A DNA stretch of 64,000 nucleotides from Runella aurantiaca (GTDB lineage Bacteria > Bacteroidota > Bacteroidia > Cytophagales > Spirosomataceae): the NCBI RefSeq assembly GCF_003339505.1, contig NZ_QPIW01000013.1:62001-126000 (forward strand). The letters run 5' to 3'. The notes below the pieces were generated by a model. That model was not told where the DNA came from and did no database searches. It was given only the letters and a program-made list of their open reading frames with translations. Numbering within the stretch: position 1 is the first letter of the stretch; each line of letters opens with the position of its first letter. Made by a program: the position numbers and the translations under genes. This document shows positions 17,169 to 25,911 of the stretch, one piece after another.

Positions 17169-17609
17169 ATGAAAATCAACCCATTACTATTCAGTGGGGT
17201 GTTGTGGCTGGCCGCCTGTCAAAACGGGGAGCAAGTCCAAATCAATACCCTTGAGAAGGAGGTGATGATGATCCATGATGCCGTCATGCCCAAAATGGGC
17301 GAGTTGGTGGCACTGGAAAACACCCTCCGAAAGCACATCTCACAGACCGACAGCTTGCTCAAAATCAAGCCCAATGATGCTACGCTGCAACAGGCGTTGG
17401 AGCAATCTCGGTTTCTTGCGTCGCAGCTCCAAGAAGCCGACCGCTCCATGATGGATTGGATGCACCACTACCAGGGCGATTCGCTCAAAAAACTGCCTCC
17501 CTCCCAAGCGATTCAGGCCCTCACGCAGGAAAAAATCAAGATTGAACAAGTAAGCGATGATATGCTCAAAAGCATCGAAGACACACAAAATTTTTTGAAA
17601 CAACAATGA
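17169..17609 (+). CDS. Helical lipoprotein of unknown function
   Basis: A 146-residue exported lipoprotein (signal to LAACQ, Cys about residue 17). The mature part is almost wholly helical, with a Met/His-rich start (EVMMIHDAVMPKMGE, about 30-44) and a second Met/His patch (MMDWMHHY, about 95-102). Methionine and histidine clusters of this kind often bind Cu(I)/Cu(II), though this is unproven here. Its stop overlaps the start of the TonB receptor gene by 4 nt, so the two are translationally coupled. ATG 17169 is preferred to an in-frame start at 17082 that would overlap the previous gene. Confidence 0.7.
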   Translation: MKINPLLFSGVLWLAACQNGEQVQINTLEKEVMMIHDAVMPKMGELVALENTLRKHISQTDSLLKIKPNDATLQQALEQSRFLASQLQEADRSMMDWMHHYQGDSLKKLPPSQAIQALTQEKIKIEQVSDDMLKSIEDTQNFLKQQ

Positions 17610-19972
17610 AAAATATACCTCTATTTCTGCTGCTTCTGTTGGGAGCAGTTGTCCACCAAGCGGCAGCACAACAGGCCGTCAAAGGCAAAATTTTTGACGC
17701 CGTCACCAAAGAACCCGTGGTGGGTGCTACGGTTCAAATCCTCAAAAATAACACTGGAACGATTACTGATAACAATGGTCTTTTTGTCCTTTCAAATGTG
17801 GCAACAGGCGCAAAAATCAGCATTTCAACCATTGGTTACGCAAGTCAAGAAGTTGAAATTTCGGACAACAATCTGCTGACGGTATCGCTCGAACCCTCGG
17901 TAGAAAACCTCCAGACAATCGTCGTGACGGGCAACCGCGAGGCCGCATTACGTACCGAAACCCCCATTGCCATCTCAAAACTGACGCCAAAAATGATTGA
18001 TGAGGCAAAGGCAAGTTCTATCTATGAGGTCATCAACAAAACGCCCGGCGTGATGATGGTCAACCTCAACAACGAACAGCACTCGATGGCCATCCGCCAA
18101 CCGATGACCACCAACGCCTACTATCTGTATTTGGAAGACGGCGTACCGATTCGGCCCATGGGTGTGTTCAACCACAACTCTCTGTTGGAAATGAACCAAT
18201 TTACCGTCAGCTCGATTGAGGTCGTAAAAGGTCCCGTTTCGTCGGTTTATGGCCCAGAAGCCGTGGGCGGTGCCATCAATTTTATCTCACAACGCCCCAC
18301 CGCCGTACCCACCGCCCGGATTGGCCTCCAAGCCGACCAATGGGGCTACCGTCGTGTGCAATATGGCGCTGGTGCTACCTTCGGCAAATTTGGCCTCTAC
18401 ATTGGCGGTTTGGTAGCCGAACAAAAAGACGCTTGGATGACCCGCTCTGATTATACCAAAAACGCTCAATATGCGCGGTTGGAGTATCATTTTACCCCAA
18501 AAGCGCGCCTGATTTATACCCTTTCGTACGCCAAGTATGATTCCCAAACCAGCGGCAGCGTCGATAGCGTCGCGTTTTATAATCGTCAGTACATCAGCAC
18601 GACCGATTTTACCTACCGTAAATCCTACTCGCTGCGTTCACGTTTGACGTTTGAAAAAGAGTGGAACAACGGCTCACAGTCGTTCGTAACGGTTTTTGCG
18701 CGGGACAACAAACACGGTCAAAATCCCTCCTACGGAATTCGGTGGACATCAGGCGCAACCATGGCCCGGGGTGAAATCAATTCAAGTGACTTCCAGAGTT
18801 TAGGGTTCATTGCCCAACACACCCAGCGCTTCACGTTTTTAAATTCCAAACTGACTGCGGGAACTACCGTTGACTTTTCGCCCAATGAATATTGGTCGTA
18901 TCAGGTAGATTTGGCGGCGCAGCTTCGAGCCGACAAAAAATCAGTAGAGAAATACACTATTTTTAAAGAACGACCTGATATTCAAATCGCTAACTACAGC
19001 GCCGACATTCATAATACCGCTTTTTATGCGCAGTATGATTTTGAGCCTTTGCCCAAATTGCGCCTTTCGGCAGGCCTGCGCTACGACAATATGTCCTTCA
19101 ACTTTGTCAACAATCTCGACGTTGACAAAACCACGGGTCAGGCCATCGGCGGTGCTAAATCATACAGCCAAACAACGCCCAAATTGGGAGTAACCTACGA
19201 TTTAGGCCGTGGAAAAGGTATCTATGCCAATTATTCCAAAGGCTTTGCTCCCTCGGGCTTGACGGCGATTTTTAGAAAACGCCCTACCCCAGCCGACAAC
19301 GGCGATTTGTTTTATTACAACCTCATCCCCGCTACCTTTACCAATGCAGAAATCGGTGGTTGGATGTCGTTGCTAAAAAACAAAATCTACCTTGATGCCA
19401 CTTACTACCAAATGAACGGCACCAACGAACTGCTCAACATCCGCCAGCCAGACAACTCCACTGACTACCAAGCCGCAGGAAAAACCCTGCACAAAGGACT
19501 AGAATTTGGCATCACTTACAAGCCCTCCAAAGAAGTATTTGTTCGTTTTGGCGGCACCCATTCCATTCACCGTTTTGTAGAATTTATCCTCAGCCAACGC
19601 GCTTCCGACGCGCTCAAAGACGTCAACGGCAAGGACATGCCTTCCGCACCACGTTGGGTATGGAACGGCGAAGTGAGTTATTATCCCAAATGGTTCAAAA
19701 ATTTCCGCACCTCGGTAGAATGGCAACACGTAAGCAAATGGTATCAGAATCAAATCAATACGGTAGTGTACAACGGCTATGACTTGGTCAACTTCCGCGC
19801 CGGGTATCAGTGGAAAGGCATTGAAATCTTTACCAATGTCATGAACCTGACCGACGCGCTGTATGCCACCAACGCCACGCGCGGCAACGCCGCCACCGAC
19901 CGCACCACGTTTACGCCCGCCGCACCGCGCACGTTTACGGTAGGGATGCAGTATAATTTTAAGGGGAAATAA
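17606..19972 (+). CDS. TonB-dependent outer-membrane receptor (probable metal or metallophore uptake)
   Basis: A 788-residue protein: signal peptide (1-21), carboxypeptidase-regulatory-like domain (about 24-100), plug domain (about 115-230, ending in SSVYGPEAVGGAINF) and a 22-strand-type barrel to the C-terminal aromatic-containing strand. The size and lack of a SusD partner argue against a SusC glycan importer. Met/His-rich plug stretches (NNEQHSMAIRQPM, RPMGVFNHN) and the neighbouring nos genes suggest copper uptake, analogous to NosA/OprC, which supplies copper to NosZ in Pseudomonas; this is inference. It ends about 100 bp before the Asp-box protein. Confidence 0.88.
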   Translation: MKNIPLFLLLLLGAVVHQAAAQQAVKGKIFDAVTKEPVVGATVQILKNNTGTITDNNGLFVLSNVATGAKISISTIGYASQEVEISDNNLLTVSLEPSVENLQTIVVTGNREAALRTETPIAISKLTPKMIDEAKASSIYEVINKTPGVMMVNLNNEQHSMAIRQPMTTNAYYLYLEDGVPIRPMGVFNHNSLLEMNQFTVSSIEVVKGPVSSVYGPEAVGGAINFISQRPTAVPTARIGLQADQWGYRRVQYGAGATFGKFGLYIGGLVAEQKDAWMTRSDYTKNAQYARLEYHFTPKARLIYTLSYAKYDSQTSGSVDSVAFYNRQYISTTDFTYRKSYSLRSRLTFEKEWNNGSQSFVTVFARDNKHGQNPSYGIRWTSGATMARGEINSSDFQSLGFIAQHTQRFTFLNSKLTAGTTVDFSPNEYWSYQVDLAAQLRADKKSVEKYTIFKERPDIQIANYSADIHNTAFYAQYDFEPLPKLRLSAGLRYDNMSFNFVNNLDVDKTTGQAIGGAKSYSQTTPKLGVTYDLGRGKGIYANYSKGFAPSGLTAIFRKRPTPADNGDLFYYNLIPATFTNAEIGGWMSLLKNKIYLDATYYQMNGTNELLNIRQPDNSTDYQAAGKTLHKGLEFGITYKPSKEVFVRFGGTHSIHRFVEFILSQRASDALKDVNGKDMPSAPRWVWNGEVSYYPKWFKNFRTSVEWQHVSKWYQNQINTVVYNGYDLVNFRAGYQWKGIEIFTNVMNLTDALYATNATRGNAATDRTTFTPAAPRTFTVGMQYNFKGK

Positions 19973-19979
19973 ACGCAAG

Positions 19980-20037
19980 CGGAACACGGAGTAATGGAAA
20001 AAGAAGAACGGAGTACTAATCAGACCTCCGTGTTCCG
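19980..20037 (+). repeat. Inverted repeat after the TonB receptor
   Basis: Arms CGGAACACGGAG (19980-19991) and CTCCGTGTTCCG (20026-20037) are perfectly complementary over 12 bp with a 34-nt loop that contains related words (AGAACGGAG). No T run follows. It may be a weak terminator or a dispersed element; similar CGGAGAACGG words occur at about 12971 and 62221. Confidence 0.5.
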
Positions 20038-20072
20038 TTCTCCGCATATCATTCATTCTTAACCACAAAAAA

Positions 20073-21272
20073 ATGAAAACCATTTTCATCGCAGCAGTCG
20101 CCTTTATTAGCTTATCCGCTTTTTGGCCTAAAGAATCAAGCAAAACAACGCCCCTTTCCAACGAAAAATTCACGGGCGCTACGCCTCGTTTCACCACCGA
20201 CCACCGTGGCAATCCCGTACTAAGCTGGGTGGAAAAAGACGGCGACAAAGCTCATTTCTACTTCGCTATTTCCGAAAACGGTGGGCAAACATTTGGCAAG
20301 AAAATCAAAATTAATGCCCCAACGGAATTAACCGTACACGCCGAAGGAATGCCGCGCATGGCCTTCAAAGCCGACGGCAGCATTTGGGCAACTTTTGAAA
20401 TCAAAAAGCCAACCAAAGAAGCCCCGCGCGCCGCAGATTTGATGTACGTTGTATCGACCAACGACGGCAAAACTTGGTCGGCCCCGAAAGCCATTCACAA
20501 AGATACCACGCCAGGCAAAGGCCACTCCTTCAGCGACATAGTTCGTTTACCCAACGGTGAACTGGGCCTTGTATGGCTGGATGAAAAAATGGGCAAGTAC
20601 GAAGGCCGCAGTGTGAAATTTACGCAAACATTACCCAATGGTGGCTTTTCGGAAGAAATCGTGGTGGACTCCAACGCCTGCCAATGCTGCCGTACGGCAT
20701 TGTTTGTTGACGCCAATAAAAACATTCACCTCACCTACCGCGACCTGCTCGTCGACGGCACCCGCGACATGAGCCACTCCGTTTCGACCGACGGTGGCAA
20801 GACATTTACCGCCCCTAAATTGGTGTACAAAGACCGCTGGAAAATCAACGCCTGCCCACATACTGGTCCAAGCATGACGCAATCAGGAAATGATTTCTTT
20901 GTAACATGGTTCAGCGGAAAATCTGAAAACCACGAAGCAGGTATCAGAATCGTAAAATTGGGCGAAGAAAAACTAATTTCCGCTAACTTAACGGTACGCG
21001 CCAAGCACCCTCAAATCGCCAACTTCAACGGTAATGTAGCCGTGGTTTGGGACGAATCAGTGGAGAAAGACGGTGAATTTTTTACCAAAATTGCGCTGAA
21101 AATCATTGACAAAAACGGCAAAGAGACCACCTCTTTCCTCACCGCCGACCATGAAAATGCAGCGTATCCAGTACTATTACCCACCGCCAACGGCTTATTA
21201 TTGGCCTACGAATGGCAGGCCAAAGGCGCGGAGAAGGCCGTGATTGTCTCGCAGTTGGTGGGGGATTTATAA
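20073..21272 (+). CDS. Exported Asp-box (BNR) beta-propeller protein with a CQCC motif
   Basis: A 399-residue protein with a signal peptide (1-18) and a sialidase-like six-bladed propeller. Three Asp-box motifs are visible: SENGGQTF (about 68), STNDGKTW (about 130) and STDGGKTF (about 238). It lacks the YRIP/FAEAR region and the arginine triad pattern of true sialidases, so enzymatic sialidase activity is doubtful. The motif ACQCCRTA (about 207-214) and NACPHTGPSM (about 257-266) are unusual Cys/His groups suggesting metal or haem-related binding. It follows the TonB receptor and may belong to the same unit. Confidence 0.75.
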   Translation: MKTIFIAAVAFISLSAFWPKESSKTTPLSNEKFTGATPRFTTDHRGNPVLSWVEKDGDKAHFYFAISENGGQTFGKKIKINAPTELTVHAEGMPRMAFKADGSIWATFEIKKPTKEAPRAADLMYVVSTNDGKTWSAPKAIHKDTTPGKGHSFSDIVRLPNGELGLVWLDEKMGKYEGRSVKFTQTLPNGGFSEEIVVDSNACQCCRTALFVDANKNIHLTYRDLLVDGTRDMSHSVSTDGGKTFTAPKLVYKDRWKINACPHTGPSMTQSGNDFFVTWFSGKSENHEAGIRIVKLGEEKLISANLTVRAKHPQIANFNGNVAVVWDESVEKDGEFFTKIALKIIDKNGKETTSFLTADHENAAYPVLLPTANGLLLAYEWQAKGAEKAVIVSQLVGDL

Positions 21273-21396
21273 AGGATTCGATAGTTTTCTCCTAAAAGAG
21301 TAGTTTTGAAACTTGGCAGGTTTTACATTAGAGTCATAAAACGACTTTGTTTTAAAACACACCAAGTTTCATCTCAATAAACTAAATCAGTATTCC

Positions 21397-21945
21397 ATGA
21401 AAATCAGCCGCAAAGCCGCACTCAATACCCTTACGGGCGCATTCGTATCTATGCCGTTTTTGGGTTTTTCACGCACCAAAAAAGAACTTCAGACCTTTAA
21501 ACAGGAATTTGGAGTCGCTTGGAAACGCTCACAAGACTACACGCTGACGGTATTTAATCAAATGCCCGAAGAACATATTGATTTTAAATACACGCCTGAG
21601 TCCATGAGTTTTCGGACGCAGTTTGTCCATTGTGTTACGTTCACGGCCATGCAATTGGCAGGACGATTGGAAATTTCCAATCCGTTCGAAAATAAAAAAG
21701 ATTGGGAAAAACTTACCAAAGCCCAATTAGCCGATGAATTCAAGGCATTTTATGCATGGGTTGAAAAAGTAGCGGGGGAAGTTTCGCCGGAGCGGCTCGC
21801 CAAAGAGGAAGGATTTGCGGGTGGCAAAATCCAAGTATGGCAGTTTTTCTACGCCATGGAAAACCACATCATCCACCACCGCGGACAAGCCATTTGTTAT
21901 GTGCGCCTGAAAGGCATAACGCCTGAAGGTTATGTGGGTTGGTAG
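21397..21945 (+). CDS. Exported DinB-family protein
   Basis: A 182-residue protein with an N-terminal Lys/Arg-hydrophobic export signal (1-25) and a DinB/YfiT four-helix bundle. Putative metal histidines are in FVHCVTF (about residue 71) and HIIHHRGQA (about 152-160), the typical positions of the DinB triad. DinB-fold proteins include metal-dependent thiol transferases, but most, including this one, have no known substrate. It stands 124 bp after the Asp-box gene; that gap shows no feature. Confidence 0.82.
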   Translation: MKISRKAALNTLTGAFVSMPFLGFSRTKKELQTFKQEFGVAWKRSQDYTLTVFNQMPEEHIDFKYTPESMSFRTQFVHCVTFTAMQLAGRLEISNPFENKKDWEKLTKAQLADEFKAFYAWVEKVAGEVSPERLAKEEGFAGGKIQVWQFFYAMENHIIHHRGQAICYVRLKGITPEGYVGW

Positions 21946-22073
21946 TGAGTAGTGGCAAGTCTCTTTTTCAACTATTGAGTTTGCTAAAAACAACAAATAC
22001 ATAATCATTTGGTAATGAAGAGCTAATATCTTTTTCGGTGCTTTGGGCTAGCATTAAATTTTAGCCAAAGCAG

Positions 22074-23150
22074 TTGAAAAAAGTTCTCTTTTTGGTACAG
22101 GGCGAAGGGCGTGGCCATCTGACCCAAGCCATTTCAATGAGTCAAACATTGCGCGATTCGGGGTATCAGATCGTAGCAGCATTGGTGGGAGGTGCGGTCG
22201 AACGGCCCATCCCCGCCTTTTTTTATGACCAAATTCAAGCCCCCGTAGAGGCGTTTTCGAGTCCAAATCTGGTCTTTAATACCGAAGGAAAAGTTGACTT
22301 CAAAAAAACGATTGTGCATCATTTGCCCAACACCATTCACTTCGGAAAAAGCCTAAAACAAATCAACCAGGCCGTAAAACGCTATAAGCCCGACCTCATT
22401 GTCAATTTTTACGAAATTTTGGGTGGGCTCTATAATTGGCTGTATCGCCCGCCCGTTCCGATGGTGTGCGTTGGTCACCAGTACTTATTTTTTCATTCTG
22501 ACTTCCCAACCCCAAAAGAAGGATACATAGACCATTTTTTGGTCAATTTCAACTCCCGGCTTACGGCTTTAGGGGCAAAAAAAATGCTGGCGCTTTCGTT
22601 TGATGCCCTCAGTGATCAACCTTCCAAACAGGTCTATGTAGTATCTCCCCTGTTGCGGCACGATGTTCACTCATTGGTTATATCCCAAAAAGAATATATT
22701 CTAATTTATCTCAACCATCCTGCGTTGTACGGCCAAATCCTCGAATGGCACCTCAAGCATCCAGAAGTAGCTTTGCATTGTTTTTGGAGTAAATCAGACG
22801 CCCTACCCGAAGAGAAAATTGACGAAACACTCACTCTGCACCGATTAGACGGCGCCAAATTTTTAGAGAAACTAGCGGGCTGTAAAGCCTTGGTTACGAC
22901 GGCGGGTTTTGAGTCCGTCTGCGAAGCAATGTATTTGGACAAGCCCGTAATGGTGGTCCCAATTCACTACGAACAAGCTTGTAATGCTGCTGACACCGAG
23001 CGAGTTGGTGCGGGCGTGACAGCCAAACGGTTTGATTTATCGGTCTTGATGGATTATCTACCACAGCATCAACCCGTGGGCGAAAATTTCCGTCAATGGT
23101 GTCGAGAAGGAAAAAAGCAATGGCTGGCGCATTTTGAAAGCGCCGTATAA
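22074..23150 (+). CDS. Glycosyltransferase, GT-B fold (MurG/GT28-like)
   Basis: A 358-residue protein starting at TTG 22074; no ATG exists near the conserved N-terminal strand KKVLFLVQGEGRGHLTQA. The Gly-rich loop after strand 1 and the C-terminal donor site TAGFESVCEAMYLDKPVMVVP (about 283-303) followed by EQACNA are hallmarks of MurG/GT28-type enzymes and of the uncharacterised glycosyltransferase-like family found in Bacteroidota. The acceptor is unknown. It appears to be a single-gene unit. Confidence 0.82.
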   Translation: MKKVLFLVQGEGRGHLTQAISMSQTLRDSGYQIVAALVGGAVERPIPAFFYDQIQAPVEAFSSPNLVFNTEGKVDFKKTIVHHLPNTIHFGKSLKQINQAVKRYKPDLIVNFYEILGGLYNWLYRPPVPMVCVGHQYLFFHSDFPTPKEGYIDHFLVNFNSRLTALGAKKMLALSFDALSDQPSKQVYVVSPLLRHDVHSLVISQKEYILIYLNHPALYGQILEWHLKHPEVALHCFWSKSDALPEEKIDETLTLHRLDGAKFLEKLAGCKALVTTAGFESVCEAMYLDKPVMVVPIHYEQACNAADTERVGAGVTAKRFDLSVLMDYLPQHQPVGENFRQWCREGKKQWLAHFESAV

Positions 23151-23178
23151 AAAAAGATCGGCGAGGGTTTGGACAAAA

Positions 23179-23226
23179 AACGTCGGCGAGGGTTTGAGCC
23201 GCAGACGCGCAGTCCTCACCGACGTT
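23179..23226. repeat. GTCGGCGAGG inverted-repeat element (copy 1)
   Basis: Arms AACGTCGGCGAGG (23179-23191) and CCTCACCGACGTT (23214-23226) are complementary with one mismatch around a 22-nt loop. A partial copy (ATCGGCGAGGGTTTGG) lies just before it at 23157-23172. A second full copy is at 63640-63686. It sits between two convergent genes and could serve as a bidirectional terminator; its recurrence suggests a REP-like family. Confidence 0.65.
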
Positions 23227-23236
23227 ATGTTAACGC

Positions 23237-23629
23237 TTACTTTCTTCTGCGATTTCCACCACCGCGAGGCCCGCGTTTTTCGCGCTCGGCGGCTTGCCAT
23301 TCTTGGTATTTTTTGAATTGGTCTTCACTCAAAATACCTTTTAGGCTCGTTTGGAATTTTTCATTGATGCCTTTCATGCTCTCCCGCATGGCTTCACGGT
23401 CGCCAGCATTGGTTTCCCTGATTTTCAGGGCTTCCTGCGTGCGGCCCAATTCCAAATCGTAGATTTTTTTGGTGGTAGCGTCGTCGAGCGTCAACGCTTG
23501 TTTTAAATCTGCCGAAACGCGCTCAGCCCGCTTTTGTGGGTCCATGGGCTCGCGTTGAGCAAATGACAATTGGGCTCCAATGGCCAGCGCCACTACAAAA
23601 ATGGTGCGAATGATGTGTGTTTTTTTCAT
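23237..23629 (-). CDS. Exported Spy/CpxP-like helical protein
   Basis: A 130-residue protein with a signal peptide (1-24, cleavage after SFA), an amphipathic helical middle and a basic Gly/Arg-rich tail. Two LTxxQ-like segments, LTLDDATTKKIYDLE (about 46-60) and LSEDQFKKYQEW (about 98-109), resemble Spy/CpxP periplasmic chaperone or metal-stress proteins. The LTxxQ motif itself is not perfect, so homology is tentative. Divergent from the FGE-type gene. Confidence 0.65.
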   Translation of the reverse strand: MKKTHIIRTIFVVALAIGAQLSFAQREPMDPQKRAERVSADLKQALTLDDATTKKIYDLELGRTQEALKIRETNAGDREAMRESMKGINEKFQTSLKGILSEDQFKKYQEWQAAEREKRGPRGGGNRRRK

Positions 23630-23669
23630 GGTTTTTTAATACCGTCAATGCGGTTGTTTTCTGTTTCGT

Positions 23670-23677
23670 TATCTTTG
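23670..23677 (+). promoter_or_regulatory. Candidate -7 element (TATCTTTG)
   Basis: TATCTTTG matches TAnnTTTG and lies 48 bp before the ATG at 23726. It supports that ATG over the longer in-frame starts at 23570 and 23650. Confidence 0.5.
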
Positions 23678-23725
23678 ATGGACCAAACCCTCCAAGGTTT
23701 AATTGTCCACTTTTTTCACTTGGTT

Positions 23726-24748
23726 ATGTTACGCACCTTCCTCCCCCTTTTATACGGCTCAGCCCTTCTGATCTCTTTTTTATCTTGCCAAGAAAAAACT
23801 GATAATCAACAGATTGACACATCAACCACCCAAGCAACTGAACTTAATAATGAGTTTCTAAAAAAACTCAATTTCCCCCAAACCGTCAGCTATCTTGGCT
23901 TGGACAAGCCCCAGGACACAACAATGATCAATGTCAAATCGGGAACAGCACCCGCTGATATGGTTTACATTCAGGGGGGATTGGTGCAGATTGGTTCTGA
24001 CGAAGGCTTGGAACAGGAACGTCCTTCTTTTTGGGCCAAGATAGCGCCATTTTGGATGGACACACATCCCGTCACCGTGGCTGAATTTCGAAAATTTATC
24101 AAAGCTACTAACTACAAAACCGAAGCCGAAACCTTTGGCAATGCAGGCATCATCGACGAATCTACGGGCCAACAATGGATTTTGAAAGACGGCGCTAACT
24201 GGCATCATCCTATGGGCCCTGACTTTCCTGCCGCCGACGACGACCACCCCGTAACGCAGGTTTCGTGGAACGACGCCAACGCTTATGCCAAATGGGCGGG
24301 CAAACGACTGCCGTGCGAGTTGGAATGGGAACACGCCGCCCGCAACGCCCGCAACAGCCGCACTATTTATTCGTGGGGCAACGACATCCAAAGCCAAGGA
24401 AAATACAACGCCAATATCTGGCAGGGGAAATTTCCCGTAAAGAACTACAACGAAGACGGTTTTGCGTATACGTCGCCTGTAGGAAAGTTTGGCAAAACTC
24501 CCCTCGGCCTCACCGACATGAGCGGCAATGTATGGGAATGGCAGTCCAACCCAAAATTCAACTACGAAGCGCTCTTCCGCACACCCACCCGCGACGGCGA
24601 CCTCTCGCCAGAACGCGCTCAACGCGGCGGCTCATTTCTCTGCGAACCCGGTTGGTGTCATGGCTACCGCGTATCAGGCCGTTCTTCCTCAACGTCCGAA
24701 ACCAGCCTTTTTCACGTAGGCTTTCGGTGCGTGAAGGATATAAAATAG
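23726..24748 (+). CDS. Formylglycine-generating enzyme (sulfatase-modifying factor), lipoprotein form
   Basis: A 340-residue lipoprotein (Cys about residue 17, LSFLSC-type box). The FGE-sulfatase domain spans about 75-338: MVYIQGGLVQIGSD, VTQVSWNDANAYAKWAGKRLPCELEWEHAAR and DMSGNVWEW are visible. Both catalytic cysteines are present, C306 and C311 (GGSFLCEPGWC), with the same five-residue offset as the Cys336/Cys341 pair of human FGE, which binds Cu(I). Many paralogues lack them, so this copy may truly convert a sulfatase Cys to formylglycine. The upstream longer frame was rejected because of the signal peptide and promoter position. Confidence 0.88.
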   Translation: MLRTFLPLLYGSALLISFLSCQEKTDNQQIDTSTTQATELNNEFLKKLNFPQTVSYLGLDKPQDTTMINVKSGTAPADMVYIQGGLVQIGSDEGLEQERPSFWAKIAPFWMDTHPVTVAEFRKFIKATNYKTEAETFGNAGIIDESTGQQWILKDGANWHHPMGPDFPAADDDHPVTQVSWNDANAYAKWAGKRLPCELEWEHAARNARNSRTIYSWGNDIQSQGKYNANIWQGKFPVKNYNEDGFAYTSPVGKFGKTPLGLTDMSGNVWEWQSNPKFNYEALFRTPTRDGDLSPERAQRGGSFLCEPGWCHGYRVSGRSSSTSETSLFHVGFRCVKDIK

Positions 24749-24812
24749 GGGTTTTTAAAATGAACAAAACCTCTTAAAAAGTGTTAAAACGTACAAATAA
24801 GCTTTGTACAAA

Positions 24813-25085
24813 ATGAATTTATCCGAACAAGACATCGACCGTATTGTACAAATGGCGTGGGAAGACCGTACCCCTTTTGAGGCAATTGAGGTACAATTTG
24901 GCCTGCCCGAAAAAGAAGTCATTACCCTCATGCGGTCGCAGATGAAACGTAGCAGTTTTGAGATGTGGCGCAAACGTATGAACGGCCGCTCGACCAAACA
25001 TCAGGCTTTACGCGATGATACCATTGACCGTTTTCACTGTTCGCAACAACGGAGCATCAGTCTCAACAAAATTGCGAAACGCTGA
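24813..25085 (+). CDS. DUF2805 (TIGR03643) small protein
   Basis: A 90-residue protein with helix-turn-helix-like N-terminal half: DIDRIVQMAWEDRTPFEAIE followed by FGLPEKEVITLMR and SFEMWRKRM. The arrangement matches the DUF2805/TIGR03643 family, uncharacterised and often found near photolyase/cryptochrome genes. ATG 24813 was chosen over TTG 24804. Its stop overlaps the ATG of the DUF429 gene by one base (TGATG), indicating translational coupling. Confidence 0.78.
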   Translation: MNLSEQDIDRIVQMAWEDRTPFEAIEVQFGLPEKEVITLMRSQMKRSSFEMWRKRMNGRSTKHQALRDDTIDRFHCSQQRSISLNKIAKR

Positions 25086-25696
25086 TGTTGAGCACTTTTG
25101 CGGGGATTGACTATGGCTCCAAAACCTCGGGCAATACGGTGGTTTGTCACCACGACGGTCGAGTCATTCACTTTTATGAAGCCGATAAAAAAGACGCGGA
25201 CTTATTCATCATTGACTGGATAACCAAGTGTCAGTCGGCTCAAAACCGTCCAGCCCTAACGACTATCTTTCTGGATGCACCTCTCTCTTTACCCGCTGTT
25301 TATCAATCCATTGCGGGTTTCTCCAATTATCATTACCGCCAATGCGACGTGGCGCTCAAGGCCATGTCACCGATGTTTTTGGGCGGGCTAACCGCGCGCG
25401 CCATGGAATTGAAACAACGCCTACAAGAAAAAATGAACGTTGAAACCCGCGAAGTGTATCCCAAAGCCCTCGCCCAAACATTGCTGTCGGACCATTATCA
25501 CAAAAAACTGACCACCAACGAAATGGAATCCCTTTGTGGAATGTTGTCCAAAGTTATTCCTGAACTTTGTTTAGCGAAGTATCCCAAAACTCAGCATCAA
25601 TTCGACGCACTGTTGGCATGGGTTTCGGGGTATCGTTTTATGAACCAACAACACTTCGTTTTCGGCGACATACAGGAAGGCATTATTATTGTGTAG
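25085..25696 (+). CDS. DUF429-type RNase H-fold protein
   Basis: A 203-residue protein. The N-terminal strand FAGIDYGSKTSGNTVV with an Asp and the later IFLDAPLSLP (about residue 60) are typical of DUF429 proteins, predicted RNase H-like nucleases or phosphotransferases. The central PMFLGGLTARAMELK and C-terminal HQFDALLAWVSGYR also fit. No substrate is known. It is coupled to the DUF2805 gene upstream and followed after 3 bp by the DUF2256 gene. Confidence 0.75.
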   Translation: MLSTFAGIDYGSKTSGNTVVCHHDGRVIHFYEADKKDADLFIIDWITKCQSAQNRPALTTIFLDAPLSLPAVYQSIAGFSNYHYRQCDVALKAMSPMFLGGLTARAMELKQRLQEKMNVETREVYPKALAQTLLSDHYHKKLTTNEMESLCGMLSKVIPELCLAKYPKTQHQFDALLAWVSGYRFMNQQHFVFGDIQEGIIIV

Positions 25697-25699
25697 CGC

Positions 25700-25852
25700 A
25701 TGAAAAACGTCAAAAAAGAAAACCTTCCCCAAAAAACCTGCCCAGTGTGCGGCAGACCGTTTTCGTGGCGAAAAAAATGGGAGAAAGTGTGGGACGAAGT
25801 AAAATATTGCAGCGACCGTTGTCGAAGCAATTCGAAGAAAGCGAGTGGGTAA
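25700..25852 (+). CDS. DUF2256 zinc-ribbon-like protein, 50 residues
   Basis: A short gene reading [20 protein letters not shown] at its start and ending in a Lys-rich tail. Two Cys pairs, CPVC (residues 14-17) and CSDRC (37-41), with the [17 protein letters not shown] stretch between, match DUF2256 closely. It begins 3 bp after the DUF429 stop, forming a three-gene run with DUF2805. It is easily missed because of its length. Confidence 0.85.
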   Translation: MKNVKKENLPQKTCPVCGRPFSWRKKWEKVWDEVKYCSDRCRSNSKKASG

Positions 25853-25911
25853 AAAATCCAAAAAGCCTCGCCAAAAGCGAAAAAATGGTAGCAAAAAACA
25901 TTTTACATTTT

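Noticed and set aside
19499-20248. 249-residue minus-strand ORF
   Set aside because: Antisense to the end of the TonB receptor gene and the start of the Asp-box gene; composition and overlap mark it as a frame shadow.
23858-24622. 254-residue minus-strand ORF
   Set aside because: Antisense to the formylglycine-generating enzyme gene, with no recognisable domain.
25567-25911. Long N-terminal extension of the GNAT gene
   Set aside because: It runs through the DUF429 and DUF2256 genes in another frame; the GNAT domain starts at 25912.
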